From assembly GCF_001420595.1 (NCBI RefSeq), contig NZ_LJIX01000006.1, positions 490,361 to 554,360 of the forward strand: DNA of 64,000 bases. Reading direction: 5' to 3'. The translations under genes were made by a program, and so were the position numbers. The stretch is from Cytobacillus solani (GTDB lineage: Bacteria > Bacillota > Bacilli > Bacillales > Cytobacillaceae). The notes beneath the pieces are model-generated. The model ran no database searches. It had not been told where the DNA came from and was given only the letters and a program-made list of their open reading frames with translations. Below are positions 44,158 through 52,970 of the stretch, piece after piece. Numbering within the stretch: position 1 is the first letter of the stretch; every line of letters starts with the position of its first letter.

Positions 44158-45108
44158 ATGTCATTTATTAGCTTATTAAAAAAGGGCAATAAATCTTCAG
44201 GAATTGCCGCTCTAGGGAATACGGTTCTTGCTATAGTTAAAGGGATTGCAGCAGGAATAAGCGGAAGCGGCGCGATGCTTGCCACGACTCTCCACTCATT
44301 GGCAGATGCGTTAAATCAGGGGTTTGTTTTTTTTGGCAGTGCTCTCGCTGAAAAAGCTCCGACAAAAAAATTTCCTACAGGCTTTGGAAGGGTTATTAAT
44401 CTGTTTGTGTTGATTGCAGTAATTGTTATTTCGATTATGGCCTATGAGACTATTCATAAAGGCTGGGAATTGATTCGGCATCCGAAGGAGTCAACTGATA
44501 TTTGGCTTAATGTTGCTGTTATGTTATTTGCTGTACTTATTGATGGTTTCATTTTATTTAAAGCAATGAAAGAAATTGCCCATGAATCAAGGAGTACTGC
44601 CAAAGGTTTTGGCGTTGTTGCTGTAGCGGTGAAAAATGTCCGTCTTGCTTCTCCGCCAACCCGATTGGTGTTTTATGAAGATATCATTGCCACTTTTGGT
44701 GCTTTGTTAGCCCTAATATCAATTGTTATCGCTTATTTTACGGGTTTATATATACTTGATGGGATTGGTACCCTATTAATTGGTTTGCTCCTAGTAGGAA
44801 TAGCGATAAAAATTGGTTATGAGAACACATTGGGCTTAATCGGAGTCGCCGCTCCTAAAGAAGTGGAAGATCGGGTAGCAGCGATCATTTTATCTGATGA
44901 ACATGTTGATGATATTCAAAACTTAAGAATTCTTCAGGAAGGTCGAAAGTACCATGTGGAAAGCTATATTGAATTAACTGAAGGTCTATCGCTTGCTGAT
45001 GCAGATGATATTAAATTTAGAGTAAGAGATAAACTGCTGGAAGATCCTGATATAGGTGATGTCACCTTGGGAATATTAGAAACGGATCAAATCCCAACCT
45101 GGAAATAA
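44158..45108 (+). CDS. Cation diffusion facilitator transporter
   Basis: About 316 residues with six helices. Metal-site elements are seen in helix 2 (TLHSLADALNQG) and helix 5 (YEDIIATFGALLAL, acidic). A cytoplasmic C-terminal domain (about 235-316) with GVAAPKEVEDRV and YHVESYIEL forms the dimer interface. It belongs to the YdbO/FieF-like branch that exports Zn, Fe or Mn. ATG 44158 is preferred (AGGTGACGAT upstream) over an earlier frame start at 44092. It is monocistronic with a strong terminator. Confidence 0.87.
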   Translation: MSFISLLKKGNKSSGIAALGNTVLAIVKGIAAGISGSGAMLATTLHSLADALNQGFVFFGSALAEKAPTKKFPTGFGRVINLFVLIAVIVISIMAYETIHKGWELIRHPKESTDIWLNVAVMLFAVLIDGFILFKAMKEIAHESRSTAKGFGVVAVAVKNVRLASPPTRLVFYEDIIATFGALLALISIVIAYFTGLYILDGIGTLLIGLLLVGIAIKIGYENTLGLIGVAAPKEVEDRVAAIILSDEHVDDIQNLRILQEGRKYHVESYIELTEGLSLADADDIKFRVRDKLLEDPDIGDVTLGILETDQIPTWK

Positions 45109-45154
45109 AAAATGTCCACGGACAGTGCCTGACATGGTCCGTGGACATTTTTGT
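45109..45154 (+). terminator. Terminator of the CDF gene
   Basis: AAATGTCCACGGAC pairs perfectly with GTCCGTGGACATTT, then T residues. Confidence 0.93.
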
Positions 45155-45337
45155 GAGTCAGGTTTGTGTAGAATAGATTTTAATAAATATGATGAAGAAA
45201 TAGGATGGACAAAGATTCCACCTCCTTCTAGCCATCTTTTAAGACTTTGAATATCTTTATTTATCAGTGTCTAACCTTCCTGTTAGAAATATGAACAGTT
45301 TGTATCAAAATTTAGACGAAGAGATAAATGAAAATTG

Positions 45338-45366
45338 TTGATTTAGAATTGCAGAAATATTAGAAT
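45338..45366 (+). promoter_or_regulatory. SigA-type promoter of the ABC-F leader
   Basis: TTGATT (45338-45343), exactly 17 bp, then TAGAAT (45361-45366). The start site would be about 45373, 28 nt before the leader peptide ATG. The 175 bp between the CDF terminator and this promoter hold nothing I can identify. Confidence 0.65.
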
Positions 45367-45400
45367 ATACTTAACTAATTTGATTGGAGGTGGAGAAGGG

Positions 45401-45532
45401 ATGATTCAAGCTGTTTTTGCACGTGAAGAAATGAAACATTTATATCTTTGCCGTGCAATTTTTCATGATGCTGCTTTTAACGGGATACGTATGCCCTTTT
45501 TTAGCAATTGCATAATGAAAACAAAACAGTGA
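45401..45532 (+). CDS. 43-residue leader peptide upstream of the ABC-F gene
   Basis: A 43-codon frame (starts MIQAVFAREEMKHL, ends CIMKTKQ) with a strong ribosome site (GGAGGTGGAGAAGG). It lies between the promoter at 45338 and an intrinsic terminator at 45652-45686, before the ABC-F gene. Antibiotic-resistance ABC-F genes of Firmicutes are often controlled by ribosome stalling on such leaders. The peptide has no family of its own. Confidence 0.65.
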   Translation: MIQAVFAREEMKHLYLCRAIFHDAAFNGIRMPFFSNCIMKTKQ

Positions 45533-45610
45533 AAACATCTCTTTACCCACTTATGTTGTATATGAGGAAGGACAAACTTCCTTTATGACAATCTTAATAT
45601 AAGGAATGGT

Positions 45611-45640
45611 AAAAGGAGGGCTTCTTTATGCTCTCCTTTT
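45611..45640 (+). promoter_or_regulatory. Hairpin in the ABC-F leader
   Basis: AAAAGGAG-GGC pairs with GC-TCTCCTTTT. It sits between the leader peptide and the terminator and may be part of the switch. AGGAAT at 45602-45607 can pair with ATTCCT at 45643-45648 or 45668-45673; the latter would break the terminator. Confidence 0.5.
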
Positions 45641-45651
45641 CTATTCCTCTG

Positions 45652-45686
45652 GGCCATAGGATGATGCATTCCTATGGTCTTTTTTT
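45652..45686 (+). terminator. Attenuator upstream of the ABC-F gene
   Basis: GGCCATAGGA pairs with TCCTATGGTC (one G-T pair), then T7. It ends 37 nt before the ABC-F start codon and so would stop transcription unless an alternative fold forms. Confidence 0.85.
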
Positions 45687-45722
45687 GTTTAAAGTATATG
45701 TGAATAAACGGAGGAATTAATA

Positions 45723-47606
45723 ATGATTGCATGCAGTGGACAGCAGCTAGGAAAAATGTATGGCGGAAATTCTGTGTTTGAGAATCTTTCATTTGAAATA
45801 CATGAAAAGGATATCGTTGGTTTAGTTGGCAGAAATGGCAGCGGGAAAACAACCCTGTTTAAGCTATTAGCAGGAATGGAAGCACCTGATTTAGGTCAGG
45901 TTCATTGGCGAAAAGGATGTAAAATAGGGTTTTTAGAACAAATCCCAAGTTATCCTGACGGGATGAAGACGATAGATGTATTGAAAATAGCCTTTGCCCA
46001 TTTAGTGGAAATGGAAGTAAATATGAAAAAGTTAGAGAAGGAAATGGGGGAGGAAACCAATTCCGAAAAATTAAGTAATCTGGTCAATAAATATGGGGAG
46101 CTTCAGGAGCAGTTTACTCATCAAAAAGGATATGAAATGGACGCTTTTATCGACCGAATAAGCAATGGGCTAAATATTGCCGAGTTATTAAATAAGGATT
46201 TTAACTCTTTAAGCGGCGGGGAGAAAACAAAAATTTGTCTTGGTCATATGCTGCTTAAAAGTCCAAATCTTCTATTGCTGGATGAGCCTACCAATCACCT
46301 TGATATAAAGGCTGTTGAATGGTTAGCAGGGTTTTTGAAAGAATATGATGGAACGGTTGTGATCATCTCCCATGACCGATATTTTTTAGACGAGACAGCA
46401 AACAAAATCCTCGATCTTGAGGATGGTGAGTTGACGATCTACCATACCAATTACTCAGGATTTGTTAAGGAAAAGGAGGAAAGGCTGTTAAGAGAATTCC
46501 AGCAGTATGAAGAACAGCAGAAAAAAATAAAAAAGATGAAAGAAACGATTAAACGGTTAAAAGAGTGGGCCAATCAGGCAAATCCGCCAAATGCAGGACT
46601 TCATCGGCGGGCACGGAGTATGGAGAAGGCACTTGAACGAATGGAGAAGCTAAACCGTCCCAACATAAACCGTAAGAAGATGAATATGGATTTAGATTCA
46701 GCTGACCGAAGTGGGAAAGATGTTGTCTATATGAAGGGAGTTTCCAAGTCTTTTGGCAGCCAGAAGCTTTTTGAGAATGTAAATATGCATATCCAATTTC
46801 AAGATAGAATAGCCATTGTTGGTGATAATGGGACGGGAAAATCAACATTGATAAAAATGATTCTTGATGAGATTGAGGCTGATAAAGGAGAGGTGCGGCG
46901 AGGAAGCAATGTGAAGGTTGGCTATCTTTCCCAGCATGTTTTTTCTGAAGCAACGGATCAGTCTGTTATTGAGACGTTCCGTGATGAGGTATCAGTTACT
47001 GAAGGGGAAGCTCGCCATATCCTTGCAAGTTTCTTATTCTACGGGCATGCAGTTTTTAGAAGTGTTTCACAATTAAGCGGGGGGGAAAAAATGAGGCTCC
47101 GCTTGGCACAGCTTATGTATCAGGATATAAACTTTCTTGTTTTGGATGAGCCAACGAACCATTTAGATATTGAATCTAGAGAGGTTTTAGAGGAAGCACT
47201 TGAGGATTACCAAGGAACCATTCTGGCTGTATCTCATGACCGCTACTTTATAAACAAAATTTTTCAGAAGATTTATTGGATCGATGATAAAAAAATTCAC
47301 CTCTTCGCTGGGGACTATAACTGGGCTAAGAAAAAGTTAGATGAACAAACAAAAGTTATTGTTCCAGAAAGTCCAATAAATGAAGAGAGAGTGCTTAAAG
47401 AGCCGACAATAAAGCAAAGAAGCAATGAGCTGAAAGTGATGGAATTGGAAAATTTAATAGAGGAATTAGAAGCAGCCCTTTTGCTAGTAGAAGCAGAAAT
47501 GGAATGTGAAGAAGCTTTAGAAAATCTGCAAAATTTATTTAAGAAAAAAGGGGATCTGGAAAAAGACAGGGAAGCATTGTATCAACAATTGGAGAAATGG
47601 CTGTAA
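45723..47606 (+). CDS. ABC-F family ribosome-protection/translation factor
   Basis: 627 residues with two ABC ATPase domains and no membrane segments. Domain 1: GRNGSGKTT (about 39-47), LSGGEKTK, LLLDEPTNHLD. Domain 2: GDNGTGKST (about 368-376), LSGGEKMR, LVLDEPTNHLD. The charged interdomain linker (about 240-325) is the arm that reaches the peptidyl-transferase centre. A C-terminal coiled coil (about 575-627) follows. A leader peptide and attenuator precede it, which favours an inducible antibiotic-resistance role (macrolide, lincosamide, streptogramin or pleuromutilin class). A housekeeping factor is the alternative. Confidence 0.88.
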   Translation: MIACSGQQLGKMYGGNSVFENLSFEIHEKDIVGLVGRNGSGKTTLFKLLAGMEAPDLGQVHWRKGCKIGFLEQIPSYPDGMKTIDVLKIAFAHLVEMEVNMKKLEKEMGEETNSEKLSNLVNKYGELQEQFTHQKGYEMDAFIDRISNGLNIAELLNKDFNSLSGGEKTKICLGHMLLKSPNLLLLDEPTNHLDIKAVEWLAGFLKEYDGTVVIISHDRYFLDETANKILDLEDGELTIYHTNYSGFVKEKEERLLREFQQYEEQQKKIKKMKETIKRLKEWANQANPPNAGLHRRARSMEKALERMEKLNRPNINRKKMNMDLDSADRSGKDVVYMKGVSKSFGSQKLFENVNMHIQFQDRIAIVGDNGTGKSTLIKMILDEIEADKGEVRRGSNVKVGYLSQHVFSEATDQSVIETFRDEVSVTEGEARHILASFLFYGHAVFRSVSQLSGGEKMRLRLAQLMYQDINFLVLDEPTNHLDIESREVLEEALEDYQGTILAVSHDRYFINKIFQKIYWIDDKKIHLFAGDYNWAKKKLDEQTKVIVPESPINEERVLKEPTIKQRSNELKVMELENLIEELEAALLLVEAEMECEEALENLQNLFKKKGDLEKDREALYQQLEKWL

Positions 47607-47687
47607 TTATATTTTTTTGAAAAATCCCACAGTGTTTATGATAGAATTTTAGATAATTGTACTTTATGGAGAAGCAGGTGGGGTCAA

Positions 47688-48962
47688 ATGGAAAAGAATA
47701 AAATCATGTCTATTTTAGAAAAAGAATTAGTTGTCGCATTGGGCTGTACGGAGCCAGTAGCTATTGCGCTTGCGGCAGCAACTGCAAAGAGTCATATTAA
47801 GGGAACGATAGAAAAGATCTGTGTGAAGGCTAGCGGAAATATTATTAAGAATGCTAAGTCTGTCGGGATCCCAGGAATGACGGGAAAAGGCTTAGATTTT
47901 GCTGCTGCACTCGGAGCTGTTGCGGGTGACCCCACAAAAAACCTCGAAGTGTTAAATGGGCTTACGAATAAAGATGAGCTGCGTGCCATCAGGCTAATTG
48001 AAGAAGGAAAGATAACTGCAGGGCAAGCGGAGACGCCTAAAAGGCTTTATATTGAGGTCATTGTTGAAACAGAGGAGCAAATTTGTAAGGTTGTTATTTC
48101 TGATAACCATAGCAATATTACTTTAATTGAAGTAGATGGAAAAGCTGTCTACCTTGGCGGTTGTGAAAATATTGGAATCCAAACGGATGAAGAAGAACTT
48201 GAAGAGCTTACGATCGATGAAATATATGAGTGGGTTCTTCATACAGATATAAATGATTTAACACTTGTAAAAAGGAGCATTGAATTAAATCAGGCAATTG
48301 GTGAGGAAGGTCTTTCCGGTAATTATGGTTTGAATGTTGGAAGAACCATTCAAGATAATGTGAAAAAAGGCATCTTGTCTGATGATTTGGCAACAGCAGC
48401 CATGTCTCTTGCTGCTGCTGGTTCTGACGCAAGAATGGCTGGCTCCACCCTTCCGGTCATGGCAAATACGGGAAGCGGGAATCAAGGTATTGCCGTAACA
48501 CTGCCTGTTGTTGCAGCGGCATTAAAGCTGCAAGTATCAGAGGAAAAAATGATTCGCGCAGTAGCCCTGAGCCATTTAATAACGATACACATTAAATCAA
48601 AATTTGGACGTCTGTCTGCTTTATGCGGTGTAACAGCTGCTGGAATGGGAGCAAGTGCTGCGATTGTTTATTTACTTGATGGGGGAATTCAACAAGTAAA
48701 GGCCGCTGTTCAAAATACGATTGGAAATGTTTCGGGAATGATTTGTGATGGAGCAAAAGCAGGCTGTGCGATGAAGGTTTCAACCTGTTCGAATGTAGCT
48801 GTCCAATCAGCATTGCTTGCGTTGAATCATCAGGAAATCAGCTCCACAGATGGATTCATTCATGATGATGTCGAAAAAAGCATCGAAAGCTTTTGTAAAC
48901 TCGGAAATGAAGGAACAAGGCAAACAGATGAGATGATTTTAAAATTGATGTTAGAGAAATAA
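47688..48962 (+). CDS. cyuA: L-cysteine desulfidase family (UPF0597, CyuA-like)
   Basis: 424 residues. The family motif VALGCTEPVAIALAAA is at residues 15-30, and further cysteines occur in ALCGVTAAG and in MICDGAKAGCAMKV, enough for an Fe-S cluster. Proteins of this family degrade L-cysteine to pyruvate, ammonia and sulfide with a [4Fe-4S] cluster (E. coli CyuA, archaeal desulfidases). The structure is related to L-serine dehydratases, so serine is a conceivable substrate. AGGTGGGG precedes the ATG. It is monocistronic. Confidence 0.83.
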   Translation: MEKNKIMSILEKELVVALGCTEPVAIALAAATAKSHIKGTIEKICVKASGNIIKNAKSVGIPGMTGKGLDFAAALGAVAGDPTKNLEVLNGLTNKDELRAIRLIEEGKITAGQAETPKRLYIEVIVETEEQICKVVISDNHSNITLIEVDGKAVYLGGCENIGIQTDEEELEELTIDEIYEWVLHTDINDLTLVKRSIELNQAIGEEGLSGNYGLNVGRTIQDNVKKGILSDDLATAAMSLAAAGSDARMAGSTLPVMANTGSGNQGIAVTLPVVAAALKLQVSEEKMIRAVALSHLITIHIKSKFGRLSALCGVTAAGMGASAAIVYLLDGGIQQVKAAVQNTIGNVSGMICDGAKAGCAMKVSTCSNVAVQSALLALNHQEISSTDGFIHDDVEKSIESFCKLGNEGTRQTDEMILKLMLEK

Positions 48963-48973
48963 ATACTTTTAGG

Positions 48974-49000
48974 GGGGCGGCATCCATGCCGGCCTTTTTC
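48974..49000 (+). terminator. Terminator of the cyuA-like gene
   Basis: GGCGGCAT pairs with ATGCCGGCC (one mismatch), then T5. Confidence 0.7.
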
Positions 49001-49126
49001 TTTTCAATATAAACTTTTTAAAAGAAAAACAATAAAATAATTAGACAACTTGTCTCATATCTTATATAGAATGCGTACCGGAAAGCGAAGCCGGTCAAAC
49101 GAGTCAGATGTATAAGGGGAGACAGG

Positions 49127-50452
49127 ATGAATACATTTTTTAAAGGAACATTATTGCTGGCGGTCGCTGCTTTTGCTGGTGAATGCATTGAGTTTTTAGT
49201 AAATATGGTATTGGCTAGAGAGTTAGGGGAAAATGGGCTTGGCATGTATATGTCTATTCTGCCAACGATTTTTCTAGTCGTTCTTCTTGCAAGCTTTGAA
49301 CTGCCCATTTCTATTTCTAAATTTATTGCCGAGAAGGATAAAAAGTACCATCAAAGTATGCTGAACCATGTGATTAAATTGACGGTGATTTTCACCGCTG
49401 TTCTAATGCCGCTTGCGATGCTGATCATGCCGTTTTTAACTGTTTTTGACCAGTACCATCCGTATCTCAGATGGGTCGTTATTGCGTTTATTCCGATCGT
49501 TTCTTTCTCTTCGATTACGAGAGGGTTTTTCATGGGGAAAAATCAGATGGGGAAAATCGCTACGTATAATTTTTTGCGAAAGCTCGTTCAGCTTTTATTT
49601 CTTGTATTTCTATACCAATTTTTCCAATTTGACACTAAGACTTCCGTATTCATTGCTTTTTGTACACTGATTGGCAGTGAGGTTGTTGTCTTTTTATACT
49701 TGCTTCATATGTTTATTATTCAGTTTCAGCAAGTAAAAAAGGAGCCTAGTGAAAGGATGAGTGGAAAGACGGTGCGACACAGTTTAATGGCTGTATCGAT
49801 TCCAACGACCGCGATGAGAGTATTTCATGCGCTGACACATGCGATCGAACCATTCTTAATCAAAGCTGCCCTTTTACAAGCAGGGGTGAGCGGGGGTGTC
49901 GCCACTGAGCATTTTGGCATGCTTGCCGGAATCGCGATGACGATTGGCTTCTTCCCGGCATTCATTGCGCATTCGTTTTTAATTATGTTAATTCCGACAG
50001 TTTCCAAAGCGTATGCAGATAAAGATAATCAAAAATTACAGATTCTTCTCCAGCAAGTGTTTAAAGTGACAATTTTGTATGGGATTCCCGCTGTTACGCT
50101 CTTCTATTTTTTTGCAGAGCCGATCACGAGGACATTTTTTCATTCACCAGATGCAGCAGTATATTTACAAATGCTTTGGCCATTTTTCCTGCTGCATTAT
50201 TTCATTATTCCGATGCAAGCCTTTTTAATCGGTATTGGTCTAATGAAGGAAGCTCTTTACCATTTTGTCTGGTCGACAGTCGTTTCATTCTCAGTTATTT
50301 ATGTCCTCGGATCGTTGCATACCTTTCAGATGGATGGGGTAATTATAGGGATGAATGCAGGAGCTGTCGTCTTGTACCTAATGCATTACTTGACCATATG
50401 TAAAAAAATCGGTGTAACGATTTTACTAGCTCCTATAAAAAGATTTCATTAA
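49127..50452 (+). CDS. SpoVB/MATE-type polysaccharide or lipid flippase
   Basis: 441 residues with about 12-14 transmembrane helices, of the MVF/MATE superfamily. The N-terminus FFKGTLLLAVAAFAGECIEF and the loop SITRGFFMGKNQM resemble SpoVB and YtgP, which move lipid-linked precursors across the membrane during spore cortex or envelope building. It is shorter than SpoVB (about 518), so it is a paralogue. AGGGGAGACAGG precedes the ATG. The neighbours give no hint of a pathway. Confidence 0.82.
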   Translation: MNTFFKGTLLLAVAAFAGECIEFLVNMVLARELGENGLGMYMSILPTIFLVVLLASFELPISISKFIAEKDKKYHQSMLNHVIKLTVIFTAVLMPLAMLIMPFLTVFDQYHPYLRWVVIAFIPIVSFSSITRGFFMGKNQMGKIATYNFLRKLVQLLFLVFLYQFFQFDTKTSVFIAFCTLIGSEVVVFLYLLHMFIIQFQQVKKEPSERMSGKTVRHSLMAVSIPTTAMRVFHALTHAIEPFLIKAALLQAGVSGGVATEHFGMLAGIAMTIGFFPAFIAHSFLIMLIPTVSKAYADKDNQKLQILLQQVFKVTILYGIPAVTLFYFFAEPITRTFFHSPDAAVYLQMLWPFFLLHYFIIPMQAFLIGIGLMKEALYHFVWSTVVSFSVIYVLGSLHTFQMDGVIIGMNAGAVVLYLMHYLTICKKIGVTILLAPIKRFH

Positions 50453-50548
50453 TAGAATGGAAGATTTATTTTTTAAAAGCTGTAGGGATTCAGCCAGAAA
50501 TATTCGTCTATTAATGTGAGCGATGAAATTTTTAAGGAGAAATATAAA

Positions 50549-51091
50549 ATGAAGATCTGTAAAAACAAACAATCAATGGAGCAATATTTTGAAACCTGTA
50601 TTCTAGAACATGGCAAATCCTTGTTTAATTATATTTATTCATTAGTAAGACATAAGGAGCTAGCTGAGGATTTGTATCAGGAGGTACTAATTTCCGCCTA
50701 TTTAGCATTGCCTTCCTTTGAAGAAAGAGCGAAGGTGAAAAATTGGTTATTTAAGATAGCAGTGAACAAATGTCGGGATTATTGGCGGAAGGAGAAATCA
50801 GCCAATCGGTTTTGGGAGGAAAAGGTTTACCTGTATGCAGAAGATTCGAACGTGATTGAACAGCCAGAGGAATTGATTCTCAACAAATGCAGTCAGGAGG
50901 AGATGGTTGTTACGCTTCAAGATCTTCCGAAAATGTACAGGGAGCCTTTACTTTTATTCTATTATCATAACCAAACATTAATGGAGATTAGCAATTTGAC
51001 AAGTTTGCCCATATCTACAGTTAAAACTCGAATGAGACGTGCGAAGGACCGATTACGTCCGAAGGTAAAGGAACTAGTAGCAAATGGATGA
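50549..51091 (+). CDS. ECF RNA polymerase sigma factor without adjacent anti-sigma
   Basis: About 180 residues: region 2 (SLFNYIYSLVRHKELAEDL, YQEVLISAYLALPSF, VKNWLFKIAVNKCRDYWR) and region 4 (MYREPLLLFYYHNQTLMEIS, ISTVKTRMRRAKDRL). ATG 50549 is favoured by TAAGGAGAA; an earlier GTG is unlikely. Unlike the other two ECF genes here, no anti-sigma gene follows; the next gene is a thioesterase on the opposite strand. It may be controlled by another route. Confidence 0.88.
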   Translation: MKICKNKQSMEQYFETCILEHGKSLFNYIYSLVRHKELAEDLYQEVLISAYLALPSFEERAKVKNWLFKIAVNKCRDYWRKEKSANRFWEEKVYLYAEDSNVIEQPEELILNKCSQEEMVVTLQDLPKMYREPLLLFYYHNQTLMEISNLTSLPISTVKTRMRRAKDRLRPKVKELVANG

Positions 51092-51095
51092 TGTA

Positions 51096-51121
51096 AAGAG
51101 CAGCCGAATGGCTGCTCTGAT
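51096..51121. terminator. Terminator between convergent genes
   Basis: AGAGCAGCC pairs with GGCTGCTCT around GAAT. The T-run is present on the minus strand only, so it chiefly serves the thioesterase gene. Confidence 0.75.
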
Positions 51122-51127
51122 GGATTC

Positions 51128-51640
51128 CTAAATAGATTGATTGATCCCGTATTTTTTGGCTCTATATTCGCTGTCTTTTCTTCTGTTTTTTCGGATGTCT
51201 GCACGTTCTTTTGCAGAATCATACAAGCTTTTTTCTTCTTCGGTTTCTGGGATGACAGAAGGAACGGGTGTAGGCTTTCCATTTTCATCAATGGCTACCA
51301 TTGTCAGGAATGACATGGCACAAATATTTCTTTCTCCAGACAGTAAATCCTCGGCAATGACTTTCACAAATATCTCCATAGATGATCTCCCTGTATAGGT
51401 CACAAATGCCTCTAAACAAACAGAGTTCCCTTGATAAATTGGGTGCAGGAAATCTACTGAATCGGTAGAAGCAGTAACAACATTTTTTCGTGCATGACGC
51501 ATAGCCGATATTCCGGCAACATCATCGATATATGCCATCAATTTACCGCCAAATAATGTACCGTAAGCATTTGTATCTGGAGGCAACACAATACTTGTCT
51601 TAACCACAAAGGATTCTTTGCATTTTTTTGATTCGTTCAT
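51128..51640 (-). CDS. ykhA: Acyl-CoA thioesterase, YkhA/BACH type
   Basis: A 170-residue hotdog-fold enzyme. NAYGTLFGGKLMAYIDDVAG carries the catalytic Asn/Asp region of the BACH family, and VDFLHPIYQG follows. It hydrolyses medium- or long-chain acyl-CoA. AAGGAGGATTACG precedes the start. An SCP2-domain gene with a FadR-like operator diverges from it, which could link both to fatty-acid metabolism. Confidence 0.9.
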   Translation of the reverse strand: MNESKKCKESFVVKTSIVLPPDTNAYGTLFGGKLMAYIDDVAGISAMRHARKNVVTASTDSVDFLHPIYQGNSVCLEAFVTYTGRSSMEIFVKVIAEDLLSGERNICAMSFLTMVAIDENGKPTPVPSVIPETEEEKSLYDSAKERADIRKNRRKDSEYRAKKYGINQSI

Positions 51641-51774
51641 CGTAATCCTCCTTGTATTGGAAAAATGATTTATTTCTCGTCAATATAACATATCAGAGAT
51701 TTAGAGGGAAATTTATTTTGGAAAATTTACAAAAACATAAAAGTGCTCATACGAGTTTAAATAGATAATGTTAA

Positions 51775-51792
51775 TGAGTGAATATTCATTCA
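51775..51792. promoter_or_regulatory. FadR-like operator
   Basis: The 18-mer TGAGTGAATATTCATTCA differs at one position from the palindrome TGAATGAATATTCATTCA, the FadR (TetR family) box of B. subtilis fatty-acid degradation genes. It lies 78 bp upstream of the SCP2 gene and 134 bp from the ykhA start. Confidence 0.68.
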
Positions 51793-51869
51793 AATAAAGG
51801 GATTGATACCCTAATCGTTGAATTTTAAAGTGAAACAAAAAGATAATGAAAGCTGAGGGGGAAAAGGAA

Positions 51870-52196
51870 ATGTCAGTTATTATGGAACTTAAGGATTTAG
51901 CGAAAAAAATGAATGAAAATCCGGTGCATATTGAGAATGAAAAGGATCGTGTTTTTCAGGTGAATTTAGATGATGGCAGCACGCTTCAAATTGTTCTAAA
52001 GGACGGACGAATCGAAATTGCAGAAGGGACTCCATTTGAATCGGAAGTGAAGCTGAGCCTTTCTGATAAAAACTTTTCTAAACTGTTAAAGGATGAGTTA
52101 AATACAACGATGGCATTCATGACTGGCGGCTTAAAGGTGGATGGAAAAATTGGGCTTGCTTTGAAGCTGCAGGAGATTGTAAAGAAGTATCAATAA
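51870..52196 (+). CDS. SCP2 sterol-carrier domain protein
   Basis: About 108 residues forming one SCP2 domain: FQVNLDDGSTLQIVLKDGRIEIAEG, LSLSDKNFSKLLKDE, and the helix AFMTGGLKVDGKIGLALKLQEI. SCP2 domains bind acyl-CoA and other lipids. ATG 51870 is preferred because GAGGGGG lies upstream; ATG 51846 has no site. A FadR-like operator upstream suggests regulation by long-chain acyl-CoA. No terminator follows closely. Confidence 0.85.
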   Translation: MSVIMELKDLAKKMNENPVHIENEKDRVFQVNLDDGSTLQIVLKDGRIEIAEGTPFESEVKLSLSDKNFSKLLKDELNTTMAFMTGGLKVDGKIGLALKLQEIVKKYQ

Positions 52197-52306
52197 TTGT
52201 CTGATAAATTAATAGATTTGGATGATAAAGGATGAAATCTGGTCTGATATACATAAACTAATTGGCTGATAAATGTAAAAACTAATCGGTACTAATAATA
52301 AAATAG

Positions 52307-52345
52307 CGAAAGACCCAGTCCATTTGCCTGGGTCTTTCGCTAATG
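52307..52345. terminator. Terminator before the GNAT gene end
   Basis: AGCGAAAGACCCAG pairs perfectly with CTGGGTCTTTCGCT. Confidence 0.9.
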
Positions 52346-52843
52346 TTAAAGAAACAACAACATATGGTCTTCATCATAATAGATATCTTCAATTTTCATC
52401 GCTTTTTTATCTTTTCCAAATACCTCAAAACCAAAGGATGAATACAGCCTCTTGGCCGGTTCATTTGTTGATTCGACGGCTAAGTAGATTTGTTCAATCC
52501 CTTCAATCCCTTTTGCTTTCTCAAGTGCAGCTGAGATTAATGCCTTTCCAACGCCCTTTCTCCGAGATTCATCTGAAACATACATTGCGACAATCAAAGC
52601 CCGATGCTTTAATTTAAGCTTTGTTTCTCTTAGCAAAGTCACGGAACCGGTAAGCTTTTCTTCCTTAAAAGCACCAAAAGTAAATGATTCCTCGGATTGA
52701 AATCTTTCTCCATAAAAAGCTGCTGATCGATCCTTTTCCTCCTTGTAACTTGACGCAAAGGCTGAAGGGTGTTTCTGCAAAGCCACTAATCTCATTTTTC
52801 TATATGCGTCAGAATCATTCGGTGTTAAAAGTCTAATATTCAT
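52346..52843 (-). CDS. GNAT family acetyltransferase
   Basis: 165 residues with N-terminal IRLLTPNDSDAYRKMRLVAL, motif A in YVSDESRRKGVGKALISAAL (R-x-x-G-x-G-K), and the C-terminal NEPAKRLYSSFGFEVFGKD. It is a complete small-molecule or protein N-acetyltransferase of unknown substrate. GCAAGGAGGG precedes the start. It is monocistronic. Confidence 0.85.
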   Translation of the reverse strand: MNIRLLTPNDSDAYRKMRLVALQKHPSAFASSYKEEKDRSAAFYGERFQSEESFTFGAFKEEKLTGSVTLLRETKLKLKHRALIVAMYVSDESRRKGVGKALISAALEKAKGIEGIEQIYLAVESTNEPAKRLYSSFGFEVFGKDKKAMKIEDIYYDEDHMLLFL

Positions 52844-52970
52844 CAGATTCCCCTCCTTGCAAATTGTTCTTCAATTCTACCATTTTTAAACAAATTTTAA
52901 ACAAAGACAATCATAATTTTAACCTTTACATTTTATGATTATATTAAAATAATCGATTGGGGTTGAGTAT

